From Arthrobacter sp. MYb213 (GTDB lineage Bacteria; Actinomycetota; Actinomycetes; Actinomycetales; Micrococcaceae): a stretch of DNA of 64,000 nt. A model generated the notes under the pieces. That model ran no database searches and had not been told where the DNA came from. It saw only the letters and a list, made by a program, of their open reading frames with translations. Of this stretch, positions 7,207 to 16,052 are shown one piece after another. Position numbers and translations under genes: made by a program. The stretch lies in contig NZ_PCQA01000002.1 of the NCBI RefSeq assembly GCF_002979915.1, positions 1 through 64,000 of the forward strand. Reading direction: 5' to 3'. The stretch's first letter is position 1. Each line of letters starts with the position of its first letter.

Positions 7207-10200
7207 TTACCTCCGGACGATGGAACGCAGAAGGCGAAGGGCTACAGACAGCGACGCCATGTCGTCGCGTCCGAGGCTGTTTACTTCAGCAAACATTGTC
7301 TTCGCACGATCAAGGTTAGCCGCGTTTGCCTCTTCCCAGGCCGCAACACGCTCTGCCGGGTCGGCAATCTGTGCGCCGTTATCCAACACATTGCCTGTGA
7401 GGTCCACAAGCGTCGTGTACAGATCATCACGCATTGCCGCACGAGCCAAGGCCTGCCAGCGGTCTGAACGAGGCAACTTGGTGATTCGGTTCAGCAAATC
7501 ATCGGCACCAAATTCGTTGTAAAGCACGAAGTAGGTCTCAGCGATCTGCTGCGCTGAATACTCTGAGCGACCCACTAGATCGGCAATATCTAGCAACGTG
7601 TAGGACTCAAACTGCGAGGCCCACATGCTGGCCCGATGCTCATCGATTCCATTGCTGACGGCGTCTAGCTGCCATTCGGTGTATCGCTCAAGATCCGAGC
7701 CCACAAGGAAGGTCGGCAAGCTTTTACGCAGCTGGCTGACAATCGGCTCGTAGGTGTGCACGATGTCATCTACCGGCTGCTGCTGATCGACGCGGTTGAT
7801 GAACCAACGGGTCGTACGATCGAGCAGACGGCGCATGTCATGGTGCTGACGTCCCCAGTATTCGACGTCCGTGCCGGCCCGCTGGACGTTGATCGCAGCG
7901 AACTGACGGTCGAAGCCGTATACATCGCGCAGTGCGGTGAACATCTTTGCGATCTGGACCTCATTGGCACCAGTCTCTTCCATGGCACGGAAGACATAGG
8001 TGACGCCACCGATATTGATCATGTCGTTGGCGACAACCGTCGCAATGATTTCACGACGCAACGGGTGCGTCTCCAACTGGTCCCCAAAACGCTCAACGAG
8101 CTGTTCTGGGAAGTAGCGGCGCAACGTTGCAACGTAGTACGGATCATCTGCCAGGTCTGATTCGGCTAACGCGTGGGCGAGCTGAATTTTAGCGTAGGCG
8201 GCGAGCACCGAAATTTCTGGTGCAGTCATTACTCCACCGGAGTTCTTGCGCTCTTCGAGTTCCTCGTTATTTGGAAGGAATTCCAATTCACGATTCAGAT
8301 CCGCGTGCTCCTCCAACCACTGCATGAGTCGTTCGTAAGCTGGAGCCCAAACTTTCGCTGCATGCTTCTCGTTGAGTAGCAATACGTTCTGATCGAAGTT
8401 GGTCTGCAAGACCAGGTCGCCTACGTTGTCGGTCATGGACAAGAGGAACTCGCTTCGTTCCTCAGCGGTCAGCTGGCCGGCCTTGATCTGGCGATCAACG
8501 AAGATCTTGATATTCACTTCGCGGTCAGAGGTGTCAACACCAGCCGAGTTATCAATCGCGTCGGTGTTGAGCACAACACCATTTTGCGCGGCTTCGATAC
8601 GGCCAAGTTGGGTCATACCAAGGTTTCCGCCCTCACCGATAACCTTGACTCGGATGTCTCGTCCATCAACGCGGATCGCGTCGTTTGCACGGTCTCCAAC
8701 CTGCCCATGAGTTTCGGCGCTAGATTTCACATACGTGCCGATACCGCCGTTATACAACAAGTCGGCCGGGGCCGACAAGATGGCCTTGAGCAATTCGTTA
8801 GGGCTCATCTTGGTCACCGAAGCGTCCAAGCCAAGAACTTCACGAACCTGTGCGTTGATTGGGACCGATTTCAGGCTGCGGGAGTAGACCCCGCCACCCT
8901 CGGAGAGCAAGTCCTTATTGTAATCAGCCCAGCTAGAGCGAGGTAGATCGTACAAGCGCTGACGCTCGACAAAAGCTGCCTCTGGCTCAGGATTTGGATC
9001 CAAGAAAATATCGCGGTGGTCAAAGGCTGCCACCAGCTTCACCGTGCGGGTTCGCAGTAGGCCATTGCCAAAAACGTCACCGGACATGTCGCCCACGCCT
9101 ACGGCGGTGAATTCTTCACTCTGTGTGTCTACACCCAGCTCGAAGAAGTGACGCTTGACCGATTCCCATGCACCACGAGCGGTAATTCCCATGCCCTTGT
9201 GGTCATAGCCCACCGACCCGCCGGAGGCGAACGCGTCGCCTAACCAGTGGCCCTTATCTTGCGAGATCGAGTTTGCGATATCGGAGAAGCTTGCAGTTCC
9301 CTTATCCGCTGCGACAACAAGATATGTATCGTCACCGTCGCGACGCACTACATTCTCCGGGTACGCAACGTGTTCTCCGTTTTCATCGGTGATCAAGTTG
9401 TCCGTCAGGTCCAACAAGGTTTTGATGAAGATTCGGTAGGAAGCTTTGCCTTCTTCCATCCACGCTGCACGGTCCACGGCAGGATTAGGCAGTTGCTTAG
9501 CGTAGAAACCACCCTTGGCACCGGTTGGAACTATGACTGAGTTCTTTACCATCTGTGCCTTGACCAGCCCCAGCACTTCGGTGCGGAAGTCTTCTCGACG
9601 ATCCGACCAGCGCAGGCCGCCACGTGCCACCGCGCCGAATCGGAAATGAACGCCTTCTACACGCGGCGAGTAAACCCACATTTCGTGTTTTGGACGTGGG
9701 AATGGTGCGAAGTCAATTTCTTCTGGAGCCAACTTGAAAGCGAGCGCCACACCATCAGTGAAGTAGTTGGTGCGCTTGGTTGCTTCGATGACCTTTACGA
9801 ACCGACGAAGAAGGGTGTCGGCGTCCAGAGTCGGTACGTTCTCCAGTGCTTCGGTGATCTGCGCATGTGCTTGGTCGCGTGCCGAAGTCGAAGCCTCAGC
9901 GGACAAGGAAGGATCAAAGGTTGCCTGGAACAGTGCAACGATTCCGTGAGTTACCGCGGAATTGTTCACCAGAGTCGAAGCAATGAACCCCGTGGAGTTC
10001 GAGACGCCCAGCTGCAACAGGTAGTGAGCGTAGGCGCGAAGCATCGCCACTTCTTGCCAGGTGAGGCCTTCTCGCAGTACTAGTGCGTTTAGCTTGTCCG
10101 ATTCAGCTGCCGAACGAACCACTGCCGAATATGCGTCGGCAAGTTTGCCTTCGATGGCAGAGAAATCAACGTCGGGATCAACCTGCAAGCCCATGTCATA

Positions 10201-12033
10201 GATATAGCGTTCCCCCAGACCGTCTGGGCTCAACTCGAATGGTCGTTCGTCGACGACATCCAGTCCCAGGTCTTGAAGCACAGGCAGGATACGCGAGAGC
10301 AGCAATGGACGATCAACAAAGATCTTCATGCGCTTGGTGACCGGAGAGCTCTCATCAAAAGGTGCGTCGTAGAACGAAACTACCGGACCCTGATGCTCCG
10401 GGGCATTCAACTCGGTGAGCAAGTCGATGTCGGCCAGTGCGTCTTCAATTTCGAATTGCACCTTGTAGGCCTCGGGGAAAGCACCGGCCCAAGCATTTGC
10501 CAGCTGGTTAGCGTCTCCCGAAGAAAGGCTCAGACGTGCGGTGTCGGTGATCGCATCGCTCCACGAACGAACAGCCTTAGCGATACGGTCTTCCAGCGCC
10601 TTACGGTCCACGACCGGGGCAAGCCCGTGGTGCTGCAGGCGCAGGCGGTAGAAGAGACGAACCAGCGCACCGGCACCAAGTTGTGCCTCGTATTCGGTGG
10701 ATACCGGGTTGAAGCTTGAGGCAAGTTCCTTTTCAATACGCTGACGCACATCGGTAGAGAACCTGTCACGAGGCAGGTACACCATTGCGGTCACAAAACG
10801 CCCGTAGGAGTCGGTGCGTAAGAATACCGAGGTGCGTCGGCGTTCCTGCAGTCGCAGAATACCCAAAGCTATCTCGGTTAGCTCTTCAATCGAAATCTGG
10901 AATAGCTCATCGCGAGGGTACGCTTCCAGAATCGTGACAATGTCCTTGCCCGAGTGTGAATCGCCAGCAAAGCCAGTGTTTTTTAGTACTGCCTCAACCT
11001 TTTCACGAACCACCGGTACGGACTTAACGCTTGAGGTATAAACCTTCGAAGCGAAGAGGCCGATGAAACGACGTTCACCGTTGACCTCACCGTTAGCATC
11101 AAAGCTCTTCACACCCACATAATCGAGGTAGACCCCGCGGTGCACTGTGGAGCGTGAGTTGGCTTTGGTAATGATCAAAGCGCTCTTATCGCGGGCCATG
11201 GCACGTCCGCGTTTAGTCAAATGCTGTGGACCCTGATTCTCCACTTCACGCATCAGACCTAGACCGCTGCCTTCTCGGGCAACCAGAACATCTTCACCGT
11301 GCTCGGTGCTGAGATCGTAATGGCGGTATCCCAAGAAGGTGAAGCGGCCATCAGACATCCAGTTCAGCAGCTCAACGGCCTGATCTAGTTGCGCGATGTC
11401 CCCCGCATTAGCGGTCTGTGGCAACGTCGCAGCGATTTCTTTGGCACGATCAAGCATGGCTGGCCAGTCTTGGAATGAGATACGCACATCCGACAAAACC
11501 TTATTAAGGTTTTCGACGATGGTCGCGGCCTCTTCGTCGCTCAGGTCACGAGCGACCTCCACCGAGATCCACGATTCAACCTTGGTGTGCGTATCAAGTG
11601 AGGTCAGCGCGCTGAGGTCTGACAGTGCGGCAGTATCTCCACTGGCAACGTGCTGTAGTCCTGAGTGTGTCAGCTTCTTGATGAATCCGCTTTCGCGGTC
11701 ACGCGAGACCACGAATGTCGGGTGAACAACTAGCTGGATAGGCGCCGAAAGACGAACCAGTTCCGCGGTGACGGAGTCAACCAGAAAGGGCATGTCATCG
11801 GTGACGATATGTACCACCGAAACGCCGTTGTTGCGGGTGATAGATACGTTAGCTGTGTCAACGTCACGGCCATATCCAATTTCTAGGTGTGCAGCCACAC
11901 GCGCTTCAAGTTCATCGGGCGTATACGCCGCAACGTCCTCTTGCGCTGTTTGGCCATAGTACTCGCTCACCAACTGCGTGGTGAGTGTCGCATCCATAAA
12001 TGATTCTGACATGTTGGATTCCGACGAGTTCAA
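7207..12033 (-). CDS. gdh: NAD-specific glutamate dehydrogenase, large (180-kDa) type
   Basis: A 1608-residue enzyme of the L_180 NAD-GDH class (Rv2476c family), which converts glutamate to 2-oxoglutarate and ammonia with NAD+. The long N-terminal half holds ACT-like regulatory regions. The catalytic core shows GGLRWSDRREDF and, soon after, a Lys-rich NSVIVPTGAKGGF, typical of the substrate site, followed by a Rossmann segment. The start is TTG at 12033: GGAGG lies 7 nt upstream, whereas the next in-frame ATG at 12012 is poorly placed. Full length, no frameshift seen. In mycobacteria this enzyme is controlled by GarA/PknG; neither is in this window. It is followed at once by the PdtaS-like kinase, suggesting joint expression. 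Confidence 0.95.
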   Translation of the reverse strand: MNSSESNMSESFMDATLTTQLVSEYYGQTAQEDVAAYTPDELEARVAAHLEIGYGRDVDTANVSITRNNGVSVVHIVTDDMPFLVDSVTAELVRLSAPIQLVVHPTFVVSRDRESGFIKKLTHSGLQHVASGDTAALSDLSALTSLDTHTKVESWISVEVARDLSDEEAATIVENLNKVLSDVRISFQDWPAMLDRAKEIAATLPQTANAGDIAQLDQAVELLNWMSDGRFTFLGYRHYDLSTEHGEDVLVAREGSGLGLMREVENQGPQHLTKRGRAMARDKSALIITKANSRSTVHRGVYLDYVGVKSFDANGEVNGERRFIGLFASKVYTSSVKSVPVVREKVEAVLKNTGFAGDSHSGKDIVTILEAYPRDELFQISIEELTEIALGILRLQERRRTSVFLRTDSYGRFVTAMVYLPRDRFSTDVRQRIEKELASSFNPVSTEYEAQLGAGALVRLFYRLRLQHHGLAPVVDRKALEDRIAKAVRSWSDAITDTARLSLSSGDANQLANAWAGAFPEAYKVQFEIEDALADIDLLTELNAPEHQGPVVSFYDAPFDESSPVTKRMKIFVDRPLLLSRILPVLQDLGLDVVDERPFELSPDGLGERYIYDMGLQVDPDVDFSAIEGKLADAYSAVVRSAAESDKLNALVLREGLTWQEVAMLRAYAHYLLQLGVSNSTGFIASTLVNNSAVTHGIVALFQATFDPSLSAEASTSARDQAHAQITEALENVPTLDADTLLRRFVKVIEATKRTNYFTDGVALAFKLAPEEIDFAPFPRPKHEMWVYSPRVEGVHFRFGAVARGGLRWSDRREDFRTEVLGLVKAQMVKNSVIVPTGAKGGFYAKQLPNPAVDRAAWMEEGKASYRIFIKTLLDLTDNLITDENGEHVAYPENVVRRDGDDTYLVVAADKGTASFSDIANSISQDKGHWLGDAFASGGSVGYDHKGMGITARGAWESVKRHFFELGVDTQSEEFTAVGVGDMSGDVFGNGLLRTRTVKLVAAFDHRDIFLDPNPEPEAAFVERQRLYDLPRSSWADYNKDLLSEGGGVYSRSLKSVPINAQVREVLGLDASVTKMSPNELLKAILSAPADLLYNGGIGTYVKSSAETHGQVGDRANDAIRVDGRDIRVKVIGEGGNLGMTQLGRIEAAQNGVVLNTDAIDNSAGVDTSDREVNIKIFVDRQIKAGQLTAEERSEFLLSMTDNVGDLVLQTNFDQNVLLLNEKHAAKVWAPAYERLMQWLEEHADLNRELEFLPNNEELEERKNSGGVMTAPEISVLAAYAKIQLAHALAESDLADDPYYVATLRRYFPEQLVERFGDQLETHPLRREIIATVVANDMINIGGVTYVFRAMEETGANEVQIAKMFTALRDVYGFDRQFAAINVQRAGTDVEYWGRQHHDMRRLLDRTTRWFINRVDQQQPVDDIVHTYEPIVSQLRKSLPTFLVGSDLERYTEWQLDAVSNGIDEHRASMWASQFESYTLLDIADLVGRSEYSAQQIAETYFVLYNEFGADDLLNRITKLPRSDRWQALARAAMRDDLYTTLVDLTGNVLDNGAQIADPAERVAAWEEANAANLDRAKTMFAEVNSLGRDDMASLSVALRLLRSIVRR

Positions 12034-12132
12034 GTGAACGCCTCCAAGAACGAAATTCTTATCAATCCGCGTCTTTGCGGATCTCCGATGTAATCCACAC
12101 TACCGTGTTTTCGTTTGGTCAAGTTCATGCCT

Positions 12133-13371
12133 TTAGCCAAATCGACGACTCAACCGTTTCTTCCTCTTATCCAAAGATTTAATGCCCACCAAACCCTTGA
12201 TTTCAGTACGCAATGCACTTTTAGGGGCGATTTCAGCCAAAGGTGATCCAGCAAGCAACGCGGCGTTACAGCTCACGATGTCCTGTGGAAGATAACCGGC
12301 AATAGTATGACGCGGTCCAAAACGGTCCCATGCCTCCAAAAGACGGCGTTTGGGACTGTGACCAGTATTGGCAGTGCCGAGCTTGTTGAAAAGAATTTGA
12401 AGATCAACACCTGGTATTTGTTCTTCAAACTCATCGATGGCTCGAAGTGCGCGAGGAATTCCCACGCTATCGGCAGCAACAACCATGAACACTTCATCGG
12501 AGCTACGCAGCATTTCTACGGTTACCGCATTGCGTTGGGGTGCTTGCGTGTCAAAGCTGAGTTGCTCGTCTAATTCGATGGGAGAGGCCACGTCCAGCAC
12601 CACCAGATCATGATGTTCGCGAAGCACTTCGGTGGCACGGCGTAATGCAGACGCACGTACTTCTGGCCACCTGCTTGCACGAGGTAATCCGGTAGCCACT
12701 TTGATAACTACCGCGGCAACCTCAACACTAAGACACGTTGCAGCTAAACGGGCTGGTTCTTTGGATCCCGAATCAATGACTCGACACAATTGGGCGATAG
12801 ACGCAGACTCATCCAACAATCCCAGCTGTATTGAGATCGAGGCGGCAAAAGTATCCGCGTCAAGTATCACCACTGATTGCCCTACCAAGGCTGCTTCGAC
12901 CGCATAGTTCAAGGCAACGGTGCTTCGCCCTGGCGAACCTGGCGCTCCCCAAAAACACACAATTTTTCCGTTTGTACCATCGGAGTCCGTGCTGTTTGAC
13001 GCTGCGATCCCAGCATCTGCTCTTACCGGATGGGTCAGTTCACGAAGTGTTCTTAGGACAAGTGGTTCTAATTCAATCATCGAGATGTTTGGTTCAACTT
13101 CCAGAAGACCGGTAATCATGTTCTCTGCCCGCGGAGTCTCGTCAAGGAGCACCAACACAGTGTGTAAAGCGGCTATCGCATCAATCTGTTCAACTGGGGG
13201 CAAAAGCTCGCGGCCCGACACCAATAGCACGTCGACCGCACCAACAGCACATACTGCGATTGCTTCAGCAATATCTTCACACACGCGCGTCACCATAAGT
13301 TCGCCTCGGTAGCCCTCGATTTGGCGCACCACATGCTCATCGTTTCCTAAGACAACAACGGTGATACTCAT
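12133..13371 (-). CDS. CpaE/MinD-like P-loop ATPase
   Basis: A 412-residue protein with an N-terminal receiver-like region lacking clear phospho-acceptor geometry (1-120) and a C-terminal SIMIBI/ParA-MinD ATPase domain from about 135. The deviant Walker A reads GAPGSPGRSTVALNY, with Arg where MinD has Lys; I believe this is seen in actinobacterial relatives. A Walker A' Asp follows in VVILDADTF. It overlaps the SAF gene upstream by 4 bp (ATGA), so the pair is translationally coupled. CpaE homologues position Flp/Tad pilus secretion machines, but no pilus genes are here. The partner and role are unknown. Confidence 0.75.
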   Translation of the reverse strand: MSITVVVLGNDEHVVRQIEGYRGELMVTRVCEDIAEAIAVCAVGAVDVLLVSGRELLPPVEQIDAIAALHTVLVLLDETPRAENMITGLLEVEPNISMIELEPLVLRTLRELTHPVRADAGIAASNSTDSDGTNGKIVCFWGAPGSPGRSTVALNYAVEAALVGQSVVILDADTFAASISIQLGLLDESASIAQLCRVIDSGSKEPARLAATCLSVEVAAVVIKVATGLPRASRWPEVRASALRRATEVLREHHDLVVLDVASPIELDEQLSFDTQAPQRNAVTVEMLRSSDEVFMVVAADSVGIPRALRAIDEFEEQIPGVDLQILFNKLGTANTGHSPKRRLLEAWDRFGPRHTIAGYLPQDIVSCNAALLAGSPLAEIAPKSALRTEIKGLVGIKSLDKRKKRLSRRFG

Positions 13372-14033
13372 TGTTGGGTTCCGGCAGGATTGTAGATAAC
13401 AATAATTCTTGATTCATTTGCTAGCGCTTGGAGCAAAGGTTCAAGGTGGGTCGGCTCAACGAGCAGTTCCAGGTTGGTTCCGGTTTGGTTCACCAGCCCG
13501 CCGGCTCTGGCCACCCTGGCAGATACCTCAACCATGCTCGCTAGTTGTTCCGGTACCCCATAGGTTGATCCTGCTTTTTCACGTTGCGCGATCCACACGT
13601 CCACAAAACTGCCTGGAGTGATAGCGGGCGTTAGGTCAGCGGGAAGTTCAATATTAATTGGACGGCGCGAGCCTAAGTCATTATGCGTGATCGAAGAGTT
13701 CGGGATGAACTCTCCTTCACCAATAAACGTATTGGCGCGTGCCTCACTGATCAATTCCGGGTTCGCTGCTAGATATTGTGTGCCTGACTCACCAAGCTGG
13801 ACGTTTTCAATCCTGAGGTTTTGAAGCGTTAGCTCCTCCCCTAGTGTGATGTTGGCACCTGCGACATAGACCTCTGTCGTATGGTTCAGCTCGCGGACCA
13901 AATATACGGTACCAACCACCGAAGCGACCACCAGTACTGCACCCAGAGCGAGTCGAGGATCCTTCCAAGTAGGGCGTTTGACCCGGGCCGCTGTTGTTGA
14001 ACGAGATGCGCTACTACTCTGTTCACCAATCAT
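13368..14033 (-). CDS. CpaB/RcpC-like SAF-domain membrane protein
   Basis: A 221-residue protein with a cytoplasmic N-terminus rich in Ser/Arg, one transmembrane segment (about 28-46, LALGAVLVVASVVGTVYLV), then a periplasm-facing SAF domain (about 52-120) with the usual VYVAGANITLGEELT opening. CpaB/RcpC proteins belong to Flp/Tad pilus assembly, and SAF domains resemble antifreeze/FlgA folds that may bind peptidoglycan. Here only the CpaE-like ATPase accompanies it. AAAGG precedes the ATG at a good distance. Function in this stand-alone setting is unknown. Confidence 0.78.
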   Translation of the reverse strand: MIGEQSSSASRSTTAARVKRPTWKDPRLALGAVLVVASVVGTVYLVRELNHTTEVYVAGANITLGEELTLQNLRIENVQLGESGTQYLAANPELISEARANTFIGEGEFIPNSSITHNDLGSRRPINIELPADLTPAITPGSFVDVWIAQREKAGSTYGVPEQLASMVEVSARVARAGGLVNQTGTNLELLVEPTHLEPLLQALANESRIIVIYNPAGTQQ

Positions 14034-14121
14034 TGTTTATCCTTTGACCGCGCTAGTTGCTTGTTTCGCGAGCCTACGACAACTTGCGCACGCTGTGAAC
14101 CCTTTGCCGTGAGGGTGTGGA

Positions 14122-14673
14122 TTAAGTCGGCCCGGCGACTTGGAGCCATCCTATGGTTTCCAAAGGCAAAAGTTGATAGCCAGTGATACTGCGATCACGT
14201 GCATATTCATCGCGCGGATGAATAGCGATGATGAGGAAGTCTGCGCCTACCTGCGACAATGTTCCTTCGGCAACCAGCTGGCCGCTGACATCGTAAATAA
14301 CGACTCGTTGCCGATCGCGTAAAACACCGCGAACTACGGCCGCAAATTTTACCGGGGAAAAGCGGCCACCCGGATTCAATTTCATCGATGGCATTCCAAG
14401 CGACCGTAATGCTAGCCAGCGAACCAACCACCGCGTCCCGTCGCTTTCCAAACAGAAGTACTCGGCGGCAACCGGTCCGAGTCTCGCATTGAGCTCTACT
14501 CCCCCGGTCAGCTTGACGTCCACGGTTGAGCTCTGCATCTCCAACAGCCGGTTGTGCATGCGTTCGGTAGCGCGCTCAACTCTGATACCTTCAGCTACTT
14601 CATCGCGTAATTGCGCTGCATGTTGCGCTTCCGCTTGCGCCTCAAGGTCTTCAAAGAAAGATTCCCACCGCAT
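14122..14673 (-). CDS. Conserved actinobacterial protein of unknown function
   Basis: A 183-residue soluble protein. An N-terminal helical, Glu/Gln/Ala-rich stretch (1-48) looks like a short coiled coil. The rest is predicted mixed strand-helix with repeated short beta motifs (VDVKLTGGVELNARLG, RVVIYDVSGQLVAEG) that hint at a small barrel. I recognise no enzyme motif, no helix-turn-helix and no membrane segment. Homologues are sometimes labelled Fis-family regulators, which the sequence does not support. No SD precedes the ATG, but TACAGT lies 6 nt upstream. It is divergent from the LysM membrane protein gene and upstream of the SAF/CpaE-like pair, with an 88-bp gap. Confidence 0.65.
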   Translation of the reverse strand: MRWESFFEDLEAQAEAQHAAQLRDEVAEGIRVERATERMHNRLLEMQSSTVDVKLTGGVELNARLGPVAAEYFCLESDGTRWLVRWLALRSLGMPSMKLNPGGRFSPVKFAAVVRGVLRDRQRVVIYDVSGQLVAEGTLSQVGADFLIIAIHPRDEYARDRSITGYQLLPLETIGWLQVAGPT

Positions 14674-14679
14674 GCGCCA

Positions 14680-14685
14680 ACTGTA
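14680..14685 (-). promoter_or_regulatory. Leaderless -10 box for the unknown protein gene at 14122-14673
   Basis: TACAGT on the minus strand ends 6 nt before the ATG at 14673, the spacing expected for a leaderless transcript. No clear -35. Confidence 0.4.
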
Positions 14686-14733
14686 CGAGAGAAGAGTTTT
14701 TTGCGAAACCCTCTTCCTTAAATTCGCTTAAAG

Positions 14734-14757
14734 TGTCATGATCTATATCTAATGACA
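14734..14757. repeat. AT-rich inverted repeat in the divergent intergenic region
   Basis: TGTCAT and ATGACA form a perfect 6-bp inverted repeat with a 12-nt AT-rich centre. A short motif ATCTAAT recurs at 14746-14752 and 14766-14772. The site lies between the divergent unknown-protein and LysM genes, where an operator could act on both. In related genomes a BldC-type regulator gene is often found in this neighbourhood, but none is here. Confidence 0.35.
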
Positions 14758-14794
14758 TCAAATTGCATCTAATTCAACCTAACGAGGCAAAGCA

Positions 14795-15523
14795 ATGATT
14801 CGTCACCGGAGGACCTTCGTCATTTGTCTGCTCGTCTCTGCTTGCTCTGTGCTCACCTTTGCAGCGCTCGATTGGGTGCGTTCCGCCCGTCCGCGCTTTG
14901 AAGGGAACGGGGATCTCTTGCAAAACTCACTAATTCTTTTTCTCTGCGCCGTAGGCATCTGTGTGTTAACGGGTCTTCTCACCTACGTGACGCTACGCAT
15001 CGCCGTCTTCGCAGCACGACGCGGACATACCGGACTCTTAGCGCTCTTTTGCCAGATATCCCCCACGCTGACCCGCCGGATCTTGGGCTCGGTTGTAGGC
15101 ACTAGCTTGGCTTTCGCCTCTACCGGGCTCGCCCAAACCGCAACCTCTGCTATTGCGCAGGTTTCCGCTTCTCCGAGCCAAGAACTTGCCGGATTTTCAG
15201 ATGACAGATTGGCAGTGAACGCACAACCCAATACGACGGTCCCCACCCCTGGGTGGTTGCCCGGTTCGCTAAGTATTCAGATGAATCGGTTGATGGGTCC
15301 GGGAAAAGAACGCGACCGGCCAGTACCCGATAACGAAGTTGTGATCGTTACTTCGGGGCAAACGCTGTGGAGCATTGCCCAACAAATGTTGCGTAGCGGC
15401 GAGTCGTCTGCAGAGATCGCCAATTTGTGGCCGCAAATATACGAGATGAATCGCGAGGTGATTGGAGACGATCCCAATATGCTTCAGCTCGGTCTTGAGC
15501 TGAAACTGCCCGTTATCGATTAA
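14795..15523 (+). CDS. LysM-domain membrane protein
   Basis: A 242-residue protein with three hydrophobic segments (about 8-27, 46-72 and 95-118) and a C-terminal LysM-like domain (about 188-241, VIVTSGQTLWSIAQQ ... LQLGLELKLP). The LysM probably faces the wall and binds peptidoglycan. GAGG lies 8 nt before the ATG. Thirteen bp separate it from the Rv3235-family gene, whose SD begins right at this gene's stop, so the two form an operon. The order LysM, Rv3235-family, secA is a conserved actinobacterial arrangement. No catalytic motif is present. Confidence 0.78.
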   Translation: MIRHRRTFVICLLVSACSVLTFAALDWVRSARPRFEGNGDLLQNSLILFLCAVGICVLTGLLTYVTLRIAVFAARRGHTGLLALFCQISPTLTRRILGSVVGTSLAFASTGLAQTATSAIAQVSASPSQELAGFSDDRLAVNAQPNTTVPTPGWLPGSLSIQMNRLMGPGKERDRPVPDNEVVIVTSGQTLWSIAQQMLRSGESSAEIANLWPQIYEMNREVIGDDPNMLQLGLELKLPVID

Positions 15524-15536
15524 GGAGGAAACCAAA

Positions 15537-16052
15537 GTGAGTATTCAATTAGAGACGGTCGCCGAGCCCAGGACTGAACCGGTGAACAGAACTTGCGCCA
15601 ATGTTCCGATACGTATCGCTTCAGGACATCGTGAGAATAATAGAGCGAGATCGCCCCAACAAATTTCGTTGGCCATGGATCGAATCTTCCGCCGCCCTGC
15701 GGTGACTGCCTCGGAACGCAAGACCGTACTCGAACTTTCACACGCTGTATCTCGCGCCGTCTTTGAGATCATCGCCGGCTATCGCTCGGTGGGCCAACTA
15801 GCGTTTGTTATGGAACCCGAATGCGTGAAGAAACTTCGTGCCCAAGCGATTTTGCAAACCGGAGGATATACACTTCAACCCGAGCCCGGCACGAGCCATG
15901 GGCAGGTTAGGTCGCTACACCTTTGGCCCACACTCTCCGGAGCTTATGAATGTTCGGTAATCGTTGCGTTTAAACACCGCGTCCGCGCCGTAGCTCTCAG
16001 AATTGAGCCATGGCACGGACGGTGGCAGATCACAAACGTCGAAATGATTTAG
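15537..16052 (+). CDS. Rv3235-family protein (DUF6459)
   Basis: A 171-residue soluble protein. The N-terminal 45 residues are polar and likely disordered. The conserved C-terminal part (about 60-171) includes [17 protein letters not shown] and the ending [23 protein letters not shown], typical of the Rv3235 family found beside secA. The fold resembles NTF2/SecB-like sheets in general pattern, but I cannot confirm that. The start is GTG at 15537 with AAGGAGG 7 nt upstream; no in-frame ATG fits. It runs toward secA and overlaps its 3' end by 4 bp. A link to secretion is suggested only by the neighbourhood. Confidence 0.82.
   Translation: MSIQLETVAEPRTEPVNRTCANVPIRIASGHRENNRARSPQQISLAMDRIFRRPAVTASERKTVLELSHAVSRAVFEIIAGYRSVGQLAFVMEPECVKKLRAQAILQTGGYTLQPEPGTSHGQVRSLHLWPTLSGAYECSVIVAFKHRVRAVALRIEPWHGRWQITNVEMI

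Noticed and set aside
9646-10083. 145-codon plus-strand open frame inside gdh
   Set aside because: Antisense to the catalytic region of the glutamate dehydrogenase, which is intact; no start signal.
12133-14033. Flp/Tad pilus locus
   Set aside because: Only CpaB- and CpaE-like genes are present; no pilin, TadA, TadB/C or peptidase gene is in the neighbourhood.
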